Source: CAVURW01 sp963743595
GTDB taxonomy: Bacteria > Verrucomicrobiota > Verrucomicrobiia > Methylacidiphilales > UBA1321
Length of the DNA stretch: 22,748 nt
Assembly (NCBI GenBank): GCA_963743595.1
Contig: CAVURW010000268.1
Coordinates: 1 to 22,748 of the forward strand
Reading direction: 5' to 3'
Below the pieces are notes generated by a model that had not been told where the DNA came from, made no database searches, and worked only from the letters and a program-made list of their open reading frames with translations. The translations under genes were made by a program, and so were the position numbers. Below are positions 15,473 through 22,748 of this stretch, piece after piece (the stretch's first letter is position 1; every line of letters begins with the position of its first letter).

Positions 15473-17537
15473 AGCTCCTCGTCCTGGTCTTGAGTCCGGT
15501 AATCTTTGAATTGGCCACCCACGTCTCCAGGAAAATGAGAAGAAGCGCCGCGACCAGGGCGGCTCCATAGAGCGGTGTGCCCGAAGCCTGCGTTTTCGGG
15601 TCGACTAAAATGTCCTCCGGCCGTTGCAGTGCGATCGATTCTGGATTGAGCGATTGGATCAGCGGCGGCACCGAGCCCACGGGCAAGTACTCCGGCACCG
15701 TTTCATCCGGATTTCCGCAGGTGGAGATCCACTCGGTTTTAGTGCCTTGCGTGATTTCGTAGACACCGGCGCGCGGCAGCCCAGCAAATTGCCCCGGCTC
15801 TCCCTGCCACTGGAGCGGACTTCCCGCCAGCGAGCGAATTGAGGTCGATGCGTTCGCACTATCGAACAAGACATCCTCGCCAGCAGTGGCATTGTTAATC
15901 GGAATCTGCTCCTGTTTCCGGCCAAAGAATGTGTTCTGAATCATCACAACAAACCCGGCTTTTGTGGGTAGCGACGACCAGGATGGTGTGAAGGCGAGAC
16001 CTGAAGCAAAGAGACGACCCCGCCCCATCTCGCGCCGGGCAAACAGATTCGAACCGTGCGCCGATGTGATCAGAGGCAGCCACGCCTTACCGATTTGCAT
16101 CGGGTTCTCGTGAAAGGCCAATAGCAGGCCGAGTGACGGTTGACCTTGCGAATTACGCATGTCACGCCAAATCGGATCGTCGGCGTGAATGGCCGCGATG
16201 GGCTCACCGCTTTTTGCGATTGGCGGAGCCGTGGAACCGGCGGAAGCATCGAGCCAACCGGGCGGCGGTGCGCGATTAGGTGAAACGGCAGTTGCATCGG
16301 CTAACGGAACGACAAAAAGCGTCCCGCCGTTTTCAATGTACGATTGTAGTAAAGGGCAATCGGGCCAATTCTTCCACGTCACCACGACAGCCAATGGCGG
16401 CGAACCGGTTAATTGGTCCGTCAATTGTTCGGGCGCGACGAACAGGGTTTCGATTCCCGAAAGCTCCGGGCTGCCTCCGGGCGCAACCGCAAACGGCAAC
16501 GCTCCGAAATCTTGGCGGTTCCCGACAAATATCGCTTTGGCAACATCCGTGCACCAAAAACCGAGTGAAGCGCTTGTCGCGCTGGTGGTAGTGTCCCCTT
16601 CGATCCACGCGTTAGCCCAATGAAAACCGGGGCTGGTGAAGGTAAACGTCAGCGAGGCGGGCACCGATTGATTTGAATCGAGCGCGATCTCTTGAGTCGC
16701 GTTTTTACCGGAATCATCGGTGGCATTTAGGCGCACGTGCGCCTTTTCTTTGGAGCGATTCATCAGCATGAATCGTATCGGCACAATTCGCCCGGAGGGA
16801 ATAGAGCGGGTCGGAGCATCAACAACGTCGAGAGAAACAGCTGGTGTTTTCAGTGGAGCCGTTTCGATTCCATGGACAATGAATCGAGCTTGGCCGGACA
16901 ATGTGCCGATTTGTCCGGTGTTCCAATTTTTCGTTTCGAGATCGGTAATGATGTGGATTTCATGGGTCGATTGCTTGGCGTTTTTAAGTGTGGCTAGCGC
17001 GGTGCGTAGGGCACGTGGAATCGACGGTGCACTATCGGTCGGCTCGAGTTTTGCGAGTTCATCGCGAATGGTTTCGTCACTCGCGTCAAATGCGGTGGGT
17101 AAGGCGGCGATGGGATCAGGAACCATCAATTGAACGGCGGTGGAATCACCGGAATGTGTGTTCGCAAGCAGGAGCTGAGCACTTTGGCAGGCCAGCCTCA
17201 GTTTCGAGATGCCGGGCTGAGTGGTGGGCTGAGCCATTGAGCCCGAGTTATCAATGATGATGAGGCGGGCGACGCCTCCTTGCAAGCTGACGAGGCCCGT
17301 GGACGGACGGGCGAGCGCGAGGATGATCGCAGAAATGAGAAGCGTGCGAAGAAGCAGAATCAGCCATTCGTGGATTTTTCGTTTAGCACTAAGACGCGGG
17401 TCGATCTGCAGGAAAAACATTAGCGTGGGGAAATCCTGAAGCTGCTTTTGCAGCCGAAAAAAGAGATGAAAAATAATGGGCAGCGTAACGGCCGGCAGCA
17501 ACCAGAGCGCAGAGGCGTTTGCGAAAATGAAGGGCAT
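15459..17537 (-). CDS. batA: BatA-type aerotolerance protein with VWA domain
   Basis: The 692-residue product begins with the BatA N-terminal domain: a helix at about 8-28, FPTLMFFLQIDPRLSAKRKI at 36-55, and a second helix at about 58-77. The VWA domain follows with MIDAS motif DNSGSM (96-101) and THEIHIITDLETKNW near 191-205. From about 332 a second alpha/beta domain has LQSYIENGGTLFVVP, similar to the GATase-like modules of neighbouring genes. A C-terminal helix (about 655-675) ends the chain. Bacteroides Bat proteins are linked to aerotolerance, and VWA proteins next to MoxR ATPases are their adaptors. It lies 6 nt after the DUF58 gene. The batA symbol reflects the domain rather than proven orthology. 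Confidence 0.86.
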   Translation of the reverse strand: MPFIFANASALWLLPAVTLPIIFHLFFRLQKQLQDFPTLMFFLQIDPRLSAKRKIHEWLILLLRTLLISAIILALARPSTGLVSLQGGVARLIIIDNSGSMAQPTTQPGISKLRLACQSAQLLLANTHSGDSTAVQLMVPDPIAALPTAFDASDETIRDELAKLEPTDSAPSIPRALRTALATLKNAKQSTHEIHIITDLETKNWNTGQIGTLSGQARFIVHGIETAPLKTPAVSLDVVDAPTRSIPSGRIVPIRFMLMNRSKEKAHVRLNATDDSGKNATQEIALDSNQSVPASLTFTFTSPGFHWANAWIEGDTTTSATSASLGFWCTDVAKAIFVGNRQDFGALPFAVAPGGSPELSGIETLFVAPEQLTDQLTGSPPLAVVVTWKNWPDCPLLQSYIENGGTLFVVPLADATAVSPNRAPPPGWLDASAGSTAPPIAKSGEPIAAIHADDPIWRDMRNSQGQPSLGLLLAFHENPMQIGKAWLPLITSAHGSNLFARREMGRGRLFASGLAFTPSWSSLPTKAGFVVMIQNTFFGRKQEQIPINNATAGEDVLFDSANASTSIRSLAGSPLQWQGEPGQFAGLPRAGVYEITQGTKTEWISTCGNPDETVPEYLPVGSVPPLIQSLNPESIALQRPEDILVDPKTQASGTPLYGAALVAALLLIFLETWVANSKITGLKTRTRSYARS
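15475..15480 (-). promoter_or_regulatory. Ribosome binding site deciding the start of the second VWA gene
   Basis: The minus strand reads GAGGAG, CT, ATG (15472-15470). The spacing of two bases is short, but the match is good and it lies within the end of the upstream batA-like gene. It supports ATG 15472 over the earlier in-frame ATG at 15568. Confidence 0.5.
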
Positions 17538-17543
17538 GGCGGT

Positions 17544-18431
17544 CTAGCCGGACGCGGCTTTAGCGAGTGCGTCTAAAGGTGAGGTGCGGGTATCGATTGT
17601 GTAATATGCGGAGCCGCTTCCGCTGCAAATGCGCTGCACGTGGCGCAGATAATGATTGATCGCTTCCGTGTAACGCGGACGAATTTCATCGCTTTGAATG
17701 AGTTGTTTTTCGCCGGTCTCGAGATCGCGCATTTCCACAAGCCCCTTATAGGGAAGCGTGACTTCAGCGCCATCGAGGACGTGATAAACGGTCACATCGT
17801 GCCGATTATGTTGCAGGTGTTGGATGCCGCGAGCGAGCTGCTCCGGTGCTTGCAGCAGGTCCGAAATAATAATCACCAGACTGCGTTGTTTTAAGAGATC
17901 CGCAGCTTCATGCAGCGATTTCTCAATGTCGCCTTTACCTGAAGCTTTGAACTTTTCCATTTCGAGAAGGACGGGACTTAGCGATTCGGTACTGGAAACG
18001 GGCGCGAAGCGTTTAACGATTTTGCGAGAGAAAAAGGAGAGCGAAACCGAGTCGCCTTGGCACGCCAGCAGGTACATGAATCCTGCGGCCAGCGTACATG
18101 CGTACTCGAACTTTGTGAGCGAACCGAGCTTCTTGTAATCGAGGCTGGCGGAGCTATCGACCAATACTGTCGCTCGTAGATTCGTTTCATCTTGGAACCG
18201 CCGGATCATGTAGCGGTCCGTCTTGGCATAGACTGACCAATCGATGAGATTCGGTGCATCACCGGGAATGTACTCGCGGTATTCCGCGAACTCGACCGAA
18301 GCGCCCATATCAGGCGAGCGGTGAAGACCTTGGATAGTGCCCTGCATCGGTCGGCGAGATGAAAGCGCCAGCCCACGAATCTGATCCGCCACGCGCGGGG
18401 AAAGGTACTTAAATGATTTTGCGGGAGGCAT
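17544..18431 (-). CDS. DUF58 domain protein (VWA-like MoxR partner)
   Basis: The 295-residue product has the DUF58 signature: SVEFAEYREYIPGDAPNLID followed by WSVYAKTDRYMIRRFQDETN (about 45-84), and then the VWA MIDAS motif DSSASL (92-97). It lacks the N-terminal membrane helices that many DUF58 proteins have, so this copy is probably cytoplasmic. A C-terminal stretch (SLVIIISDLLQAPEQLARGI) fits the VWA Rossmann core. DUF58 genes follow MoxR genes very widely and the proteins are thought to link the ATPase to its targets. The gap to the MoxR gene is 11 nt. Confidence 0.92.
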   Translation of the reverse strand: MPPAKSFKYLSPRVADQIRGLALSSRRPMQGTIQGLHRSPDMGASVEFAEYREYIPGDAPNLIDWSVYAKTDRYMIRRFQDETNLRATVLVDSSASLDYKKLGSLTKFEYACTLAAGFMYLLACQGDSVSLSFFSRKIVKRFAPVSSTESLSPVLLEMEKFKASGKGDIEKSLHEAADLLKQRSLVIIISDLLQAPEQLARGIQHLQHNRHDVTVYHVLDGAEVTLPYKGLVEMRDLETGEKQLIQSDEIRPRYTEAINHYLRHVQRICSGSGSAYYTIDTRTSPLDALAKAASG

Positions 18432-18442
18432 GGCCGCAGGCT

Positions 18443-19768
18443 TTAGGCGTAGTCGGGTTCGCGAATGACATCGAGAAGACGCCGGACAATTTCATCTGAG
18501 TCGACCCCTTCGCTACCCGCAGAGAAGTTACACAACACACGATGCCGTAGAACGGGAAGTGCGAAGGCTCGCACGTCCTCGCAGCCGACATTCAGCCGAC
18601 CGTTCAGAAGCGCGTGCGATTTCGCGGCAAGTAACAAATATTGACCCGCTCGCGGACCCGCGCCCCATCGCACCCAATTCTTAATGAAATCGGGCGCATC
18701 CGGCGCTTCGGGACGTGTGGCTCGAACGATTCGTGTGGCATAGGCACCGACATGTCGGCTGACCGGCGTTTGACGAATCAAATGCTGGGCGTGCAGAAGC
18801 GCTTCTCCGGACAAAACGCGGGCGACTTCCCGCGCCGCATCCTGGGTTGTTTCCATGATGATGCGCTCCTCTTCCTCGGCTGTCGGGTAACCGACTTTCA
18901 CGCAAAACATAAAGCGATCCAGTTGAGCTTCGGGAAGTGAATAGGTGCCTTCTTGCTCGATCGGATTTTGCGTAGCAATGACGAAAAACGGTTTCGGTAG
19001 ATCGTAGCTTTGACCAGCCATCGTCACACGACGTTCCTGCATGGCTTCCAGCAGGGCGGCTTGCGTCTTCGGCGGCGTTCGGTTGATTTCATCTGCGAGT
19101 AAGAGATTGGTGAAAATGGGGCCACGCTTAAACCGGAAGAATCGTCGATTTGTTCCCGGCTCCTCTTCCAGCACTTCCGTGCCAGTGATATCGGCGGGCA
19201 TGAGATCGGGGGTGAATTGAACGCGTTTGCATTGGAGATCGATCGTCCCGGCAAGAGCGCGCGCCATCAATGTTTTTGCCAAGCCTGGAGTGCCGAGTAA
19301 AAGACAGTGCCCGCGAGCGAACAATGCGACAAGGATTTGCCGAACGACCTCGCTCTGGCCAATCACGACCCGCGCCATCTCGGATGAGATGCGTTGTTGC
19401 GCCGCCAATAGCTCGACGGCAGCTTGTTGCGGATCTGCGATTTCGACTCGTTCTCCAGGAATCGATTCGAGCGAAACGCGATCACCCAGGAACTCAAGAT
19501 GGTGGCCACCGATTGAAAAACGGGCACCGCTCTCCAGCGGTAAATCGGTGGTGATCCGGTCGTCCAATCCGATGGGCGCGGCATCGTACGACTGCAGACG
19601 CCAATGCCCTGCTTCCTGCCCCATGAACGCATGTCGAGCCGCGACTTTTGGGTCGTTTTGAAGAAGAATTCCGCAAGTGGGATCGGAGCCGATTGCGATG
19701 GGTTCACCGTTTAATGTGAGAATGGTCTCCCGTTGATCGGGTGATTTAATAATGAGTCGATCTGCCAT
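18443..19768 (-). CDS. moxR: MoxR-family AAA+ ATPase with N-terminal FHA domain
   Basis: The 441-residue product is longer than the usual MoxR protein of about 310-340 residues because of an N-terminal FHA-like domain (about 1-97: IAIGSDPTCGILLQNDPKVA, then ARHAF, then ESGARFSIGGHHLEF). The AAA+ core has Walker A GTPGLAKT (159-166), Walker B LLLADE (222-227), sensor-1 ATQNP (265-269), LDRF with the arginine finger (283-286) and sensor-2 GAGPRAGQ (369-376), so ATP hydrolysis should be intact. In the FHA part the canonical Arg of GR is Ser28 and the Ser of SxxH is Ala, so phosphothreonine binding is doubtful. MoxR ATPases act as chaperones with VWA adaptors, three of which follow in this operon. 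It is in the cytoplasm and starts 6 nt after the DUF4159 gene. Confidence 0.93.
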   Translation of the reverse strand: MADRLIIKSPDQRETILTLNGEPIAIGSDPTCGILLQNDPKVAARHAFMGQEAGHWRLQSYDAAPIGLDDRITTDLPLESGARFSIGGHHLEFLGDRVSLESIPGERVEIADPQQAAVELLAAQQRISSEMARVVIGQSEVVRQILVALFARGHCLLLGTPGLAKTLMARALAGTIDLQCKRVQFTPDLMPADITGTEVLEEEPGTNRRFFRFKRGPIFTNLLLADEINRTPPKTQAALLEAMQERRVTMAGQSYDLPKPFFVIATQNPIEQEGTYSLPEAQLDRFMFCVKVGYPTAEEEERIIMETTQDAAREVARVLSGEALLHAQHLIRQTPVSRHVGAYATRIVRATRPEAPDAPDFIKNWVRWGAGPRAGQYLLLAAKSHALLNGRLNVGCEDVRAFALPVLRHRVLCNFSAGSEGVDSDEIVRRLLDVIREPDYA

Positions 19769-19774
19769 GAAAGA

Positions 19775-21295
19775 TTAGTGAGTGGCTGAGTAAACGAGGA
19801 TATCCATGCCGAGCGCGTTAGCGGTTTCGGGTAAGTAAGCGAGAGCCAGCGGGTAATCGGTGCCCGTCCAGCCCGCTTCCAGGTCGATGGGACTGTAGAT
19901 AACGCGTAGGTCACCATTGATGGAAATGCCTTCCAGTTGCGGCGTGTCTAACGCGCCGTAGCGCATCTTAACCGCAGGTGTGTAGACGGCCGTTTTAACA
20001 GGCGTGGCACAGCTAAAGATGGGATGACTGAGCGGAATCTTCTCCAGTTTACCGCTGGGGATAACACGAGCCAGTTCCCGCCGAATGGCATGGTCGAATG
20101 TGGAGAGGCCGAGGCCGTTATTGATGAATAATGTGCCGTCGCGCTGGAGGAAGCTACGTAACGCGTTCACTTCCGCGTCACTGAAATGGAAGTCATCCAT
20201 TCCCGTGAGGTAGAGGAACGAGAATTTCGAGAGATCGGTTTTGGCCAGGTCCACGACTTCCCGCTTTAGATTCACGCGAAGCGAAGTGCCCACCCGCATT
20301 TTTGAAAGCAGCGTTGTAGCACTGTTCGGATGCACATTGAAGCCGCCATCGTGTTGAATTTGCGCAAAAACGAATTCATCCGTCGGAGTTTTCTCATCGA
20401 TACTGGCAAAGAGCTCGGGCTTGGCTTCGTCCATCCCGACACGATTATAACCGATGGCGTAAGCGACCAGATTCAGTCCGAGAGCATCGGCCGATTGAGG
20501 TGTTAAATAGGCCGCTTTCGATAGGAACGGAACCGGGTGATCATCCCAGCCGCAGCCCATCCCGTACTTCGAAAGCACGACAGCCGCCCGTGAACCCACA
20601 TAGAGCGCTTCCAGGTACGGCTTGTCATCTGATACGTTCGAGGAGTACCGGACACTATTGACATCCGTGACCATGTGATAAATGGGATGATCGGCTGGTA
20701 GCACGTGCCAATCGAGCTCTGGAAACGCCTGCTTCATCAGCGCATGAACGGAATCGTAAAAATAGGGGGAACCGGCGATCGAGTCGAAGCAGAGCATGCC
20801 GCCCCGGAGCACGTAAGCACGGAGTTGCGCCAGCTCCTGATCATCCAACTTCAGCGTGCGCGTTCCGCTGAAAAAGAGAACGGCCAACTTGTCGGGATCA
20901 CCGCTGAAAGAAGGCAGCGAGACCTCGTCGTAACCATATTGCAGACCGAGCCGGCCATGCACTTTATCGAAAAGATGCTTTAAATCCGCCGGGCATAAAT
21001 TCCAGTCTGCGATGCTCGTTTTGCTGCCTTCCGAGTAGGTGAACGAGCCTTCCTCTCCCCAGACGACCTTGCCGAAAAGCGGGGGTGGCGTGGGTTGACG
21101 CTTGCGTTCGGAGCGGCGCAGAGGAGTCGCCGGCAGTGGGAGTGGGGGAAAACCTTCGCCTCCGGAGATTCGTTTCGGCGGAGCTTCCGGGGGTTTGCCC
21201 AGGGGAACGAACCAATCATTTTCGCTCGCCAGGAGGGGTGTAGTGACGAGTGAAGCGGTGCAGAGGGCAATCAAAAGAGATATTCCCTTATTCAT
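19775..21295 (-). CDS. Exported protein with tandem DUF4159 (GATase-like) domains
   Basis: The 506-residue product has a signal peptide (about 1-23) and a Pro-rich linker to about 74. A DUF4159 domain follows at about 75-286: RLGLQYGYDEVSLPSFSGDP, then LRAYVLRGGMLCFDSIAG and the end SADALGLNLVAYAIGYNR. A second, more divergent copy fills about 308-504: SLRVNLKREVVDLAKTDLSK, then LRSFLQRDGTLFINNGLGLS and the end TANALGMDILVYSATH. The order of motifs is the same in both, including LPADHP and PLSHP. DUF4159 proteins accompany MoxR/VWA operons; their function is unknown. No catalytic Cys motif is seen. The 58-base gap upstream holds a possible AGGGGG ribosome site and no clear promoter. Confidence 0.87.
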   Translation of the reverse strand: MNKGISLLIALCTASLVTTPLLASENDWFVPLGKPPEAPPKRISGGEGFPPLPLPATPLRRSERKRQPTPPPLFGKVVWGEEGSFTYSEGSKTSIADWNLCPADLKHLFDKVHGRLGLQYGYDEVSLPSFSGDPDKLAVLFFSGTRTLKLDDQELAQLRAYVLRGGMLCFDSIAGSPYFYDSVHALMKQAFPELDWHVLPADHPIYHMVTDVNSVRYSSNVSDDKPYLEALYVGSRAAVVLSKYGMGCGWDDHPVPFLSKAAYLTPQSADALGLNLVAYAIGYNRVGMDEAKPELFASIDEKTPTDEFVFAQIQHDGGFNVHPNSATTLLSKMRVGTSLRVNLKREVVDLAKTDLSKFSFLYLTGMDDFHFSDAEVNALRSFLQRDGTLFINNGLGLSTFDHAIRRELARVIPSGKLEKIPLSHPIFSCATPVKTAVYTPAVKMRYGALDTPQLEGISINGDLRVIYSPIDLEAGWTGTDYPLALAYLPETANALGMDILVYSATH

Positions 21296-21353
21296 AACGA
21301 ATTTAACCCCCTGTTTTCTAATAAGTTACTCAATTATTGGGATTGTTAGAATC

Positions 21354-22748
21354 TCAATTCGTTTTATCGGGCCATTTAGCACGCGCTCGTGCCCATTCTT
21401 CACTATAAGGGTGCTTGGTTTTCAGTTCTTGGATTGCTTTTAGGGCGACCGACGGATCATTTTGCGCCAACGCCAGCTCCGCCAGCTCATAGAGCAACTG
21501 GCTGCGATTGTCCGAATCTGTAATCACAGGCAGAAGCCGCTGAGCCCAGAGATAGGCTTTGAGCGGTTGGTTCTGCTTGCGATAGAGATCGAGCCGAGTG
21601 AGAGCCCAGTTCGGGTTCAGTTTGGCCGAAGGAGCCCAAGAGAGGATGCGATCCAGCGCGTGCTCAGCCGATTCCAGGTCTCCCCGCGCCATGAAGGCAC
21701 GAGCCTGCTCGATTTTTCCTGTTTGGCGAACGTTGCTTCGATCATCGCCTTGATACGGCGTTGTATCCAGCGCAACGTATTGTTTGTGAGCCTCTGCAAC
21801 ATTGCCTCGTGCCAACGCAAGATCGGCGCGAATGATCGCCAAGTCGCGGTTTTCGTCTTGGGAAAAATTGCGGGAATCGATCGGGTCAATGAGGGATTTG
21901 ATTTCATCCAGTTTATCGGAGCTGGGAATCGTGAGCTTAGCTAGGAGCAAGCGGCATTGGCTGGCCAATTGCGAAACCTGCGGTTGCGAATTTGGAACGG
22001 AGCAGCGATTGACCAGGGCCTTAAGCAATTGGATGGCGATGTTCTCGTGAAGGGTTGTCGTATCGTTTAACTCGAAAGCGGCGGCTTGCAGGTATTGCAG
22101 ATCGGCAGGCGGAACATCTTGGGTCTTCGGTGTGATGATGGGAATCACGGTCGTTAGTGCTTCGATTGCATCGAACGTCGCAAAAACATCCACTGCGCCT
22201 GCGAGATCCGAAGTGGAGAGCTTGGTGAAATCGGTGGCGAGCACGATCCGAGTTTGGTCCGGTTCCAGATGCGGTTCTTCGTGGGAGAGTCGAATCCAGT
22301 CCGGGTGAACTCGAATCACTTGTCGAAACGCGCCGAGCGGTTTGCCGGTAGCATCTTTAGCGTCGACCTGGACGGTCCGATTTCCCGGTCGCAAAAAAGT
22401 GTGATTCACATTCGGGCCTGTGGCCACAGAGCCGTCATCGAAGGTCCACGTGTACGAACCAGCCGAACCGACTGCCGTGGAAAATGCAACGAAATTGAGC
22501 GTGATCAGGCCGGTGGAACTGTCGTCCGGAGAGAGCACGCTTTGCTGCGTGACGCTGTATTGAAATGCGCAGGGTGCGACCGGATTGGCGGCGGACGGCG
22601 GGAACCCGTTTGGGCCGGGCTCATACTCAACAAGATGCGCCTGGGTGACCGGCTTAAAGAAATGAGAATCCGGCGTCAGCATCGTCCATTGAGTGAACGT
22701 TCCTTTATCGCTTTTAACCGCTGCGCAACAGAGAACCGGCCATTGATC
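21354..22748 (-). CDS. PKD-domain and TPR-like protein (N-terminus beyond the window)
   Basis: At least 464 codons stay open to the right edge. The first Met inside (22682) has no ribosome site, and the 22 codons before it are open (they begin DQWPVLCCAA), so the true start lies outside. A PKD-like Ig domain is clear: GSYTWTFDDGSVATGPNVNH, then TFLRPGNRTVQV, at about residues 55-128 counted from that Met. The C-terminal 240 residues are helical repeats (RADLALARGNVAEAHKQYVA, ARAFMARGDLESAEHALDRI, LYELAELALAQNDPSVALKA) that look like TPRs. PKD domains occur on exported proteins, so it is probably periplasmic or membrane-anchored. It precedes DUF4159 by 58 nt on the same strand and probably belongs to the operon. 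Confidence 0.77.
   Translation of the reverse strand, partial: DQWPVLCCAAVKSDKGTFTQWTMLTPDSHFFKPVTQAHLVEYEPGPNGFPPSAANPVAPCAFQYSVTQQSVLSPDDSSTGLITLNFVAFSTAVGSAGSYTWTFDDGSVATGPNVNHTFLRPGNRTVQVDAKDATGKPLGAFRQVIRVHPDWIRLSHEEPHLEPDQTRIVLATDFTKLSTSDLAGAVDVFATFDAIEALTTVIPIITPKTQDVPPADLQYLQAAAFELNDTTTLHENIAIQLLKALVNRCSVPNSQPQVSQLASQCRLLLAKLTIPSSDKLDEIKSLIDPIDSRNFSQDENRDLAIIRADLALARGNVAEAHKQYVALDTTPYQGDDRSNVRQTGKIEQARAFMARGDLESAEHALDRILSWAPSAKLNPNWALTRLDLYRKQNQPLKAYLWAQRLLPVITDSDNRSQLLYELAELALAQNDPSVALKAIQELKTKHPYSEEWARARAKWPDKTN

Noticed and set aside
13277..15568. Longer start of the second VWA protein at 15568
   Set aside because: The extra 32 residues are Arg/Trp/Pro-rich, overlap the upstream gene by about 110 bases and come before a good ribosome site and ATG at 15472.

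Overview
The window looks like chromosomal DNA of a diderm bacterium with outer-membrane porins, a TonB system and a Tat-exported peroxidase. The long MoxR/DUF58/BatA/DUF4175/DUF4159 gene string is typical of the Planctomycetota-Verrucomicrobiota group and of Acidobacteriota. Together with weak Shine-Dalgarno use and moderate GC by eye, a verrucomicrobial-type organism is my best guess; this is inference and no rRNA is present. I see no tRNA, CRISPR array, IS element or phage gene.

Region 1 (1-3350, minus strand) is a three-gene unit: an OprB-type porin, a secreted NHL-like beta-propeller and a Tat-exported DyP-type peroxidase of the EfeB type, cut by the left edge. Spacing is tight (6 nt, then a GTGA overlap).

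Region 2 (3351-8263, plus strand) starts with a divergent intergenic region carrying a promoter-like TTGACA, an inverted repeat and a palindrome. An ExoD-family membrane protein with an unusual basic N-terminal extension follows. Next come three operator-like dyads of the form GCAA-N5-TTGC (the third imperfect), the last lying on the start codon of a TonB-dependent receptor. The receptor is split by one frameshift near 5017. Intact exbB, exbD and tonB genes follow, so receptor and energising complex form one transport operon.

Region 3 (8312-22748, minus strand, converging on tonB) is one tightly packed operon of at least nine genes, open at the right edge. In transcription order: PKD/TPR-like protein, tandem DUF4159 protein, FHA-MoxR AAA+ ATPase, DUF58 protein with a MIDAS motif, BatA-type VWA protein, second VWA protein with a glutamine-amidotransferase-like (GATase-like) domain, secreted orphan, giant DUF4175 membrane protein, and a small secreted carbohydrate-binding-like protein. 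Three distal junctions are ATGA overlaps. The set reads as a MoxR-chaperone/VWA-adaptor machine acting on an envelope process: a cytoplasmic ATPase and DUF58 adaptor, three membrane proteins with periplasmic domains, and several exported partners. The most novel features here are the FHA-MoxR fusion with degenerate phosphopeptide residues and the repeated use of a GATase-like/DUF4159-like module (four apparent copies in three proteins).
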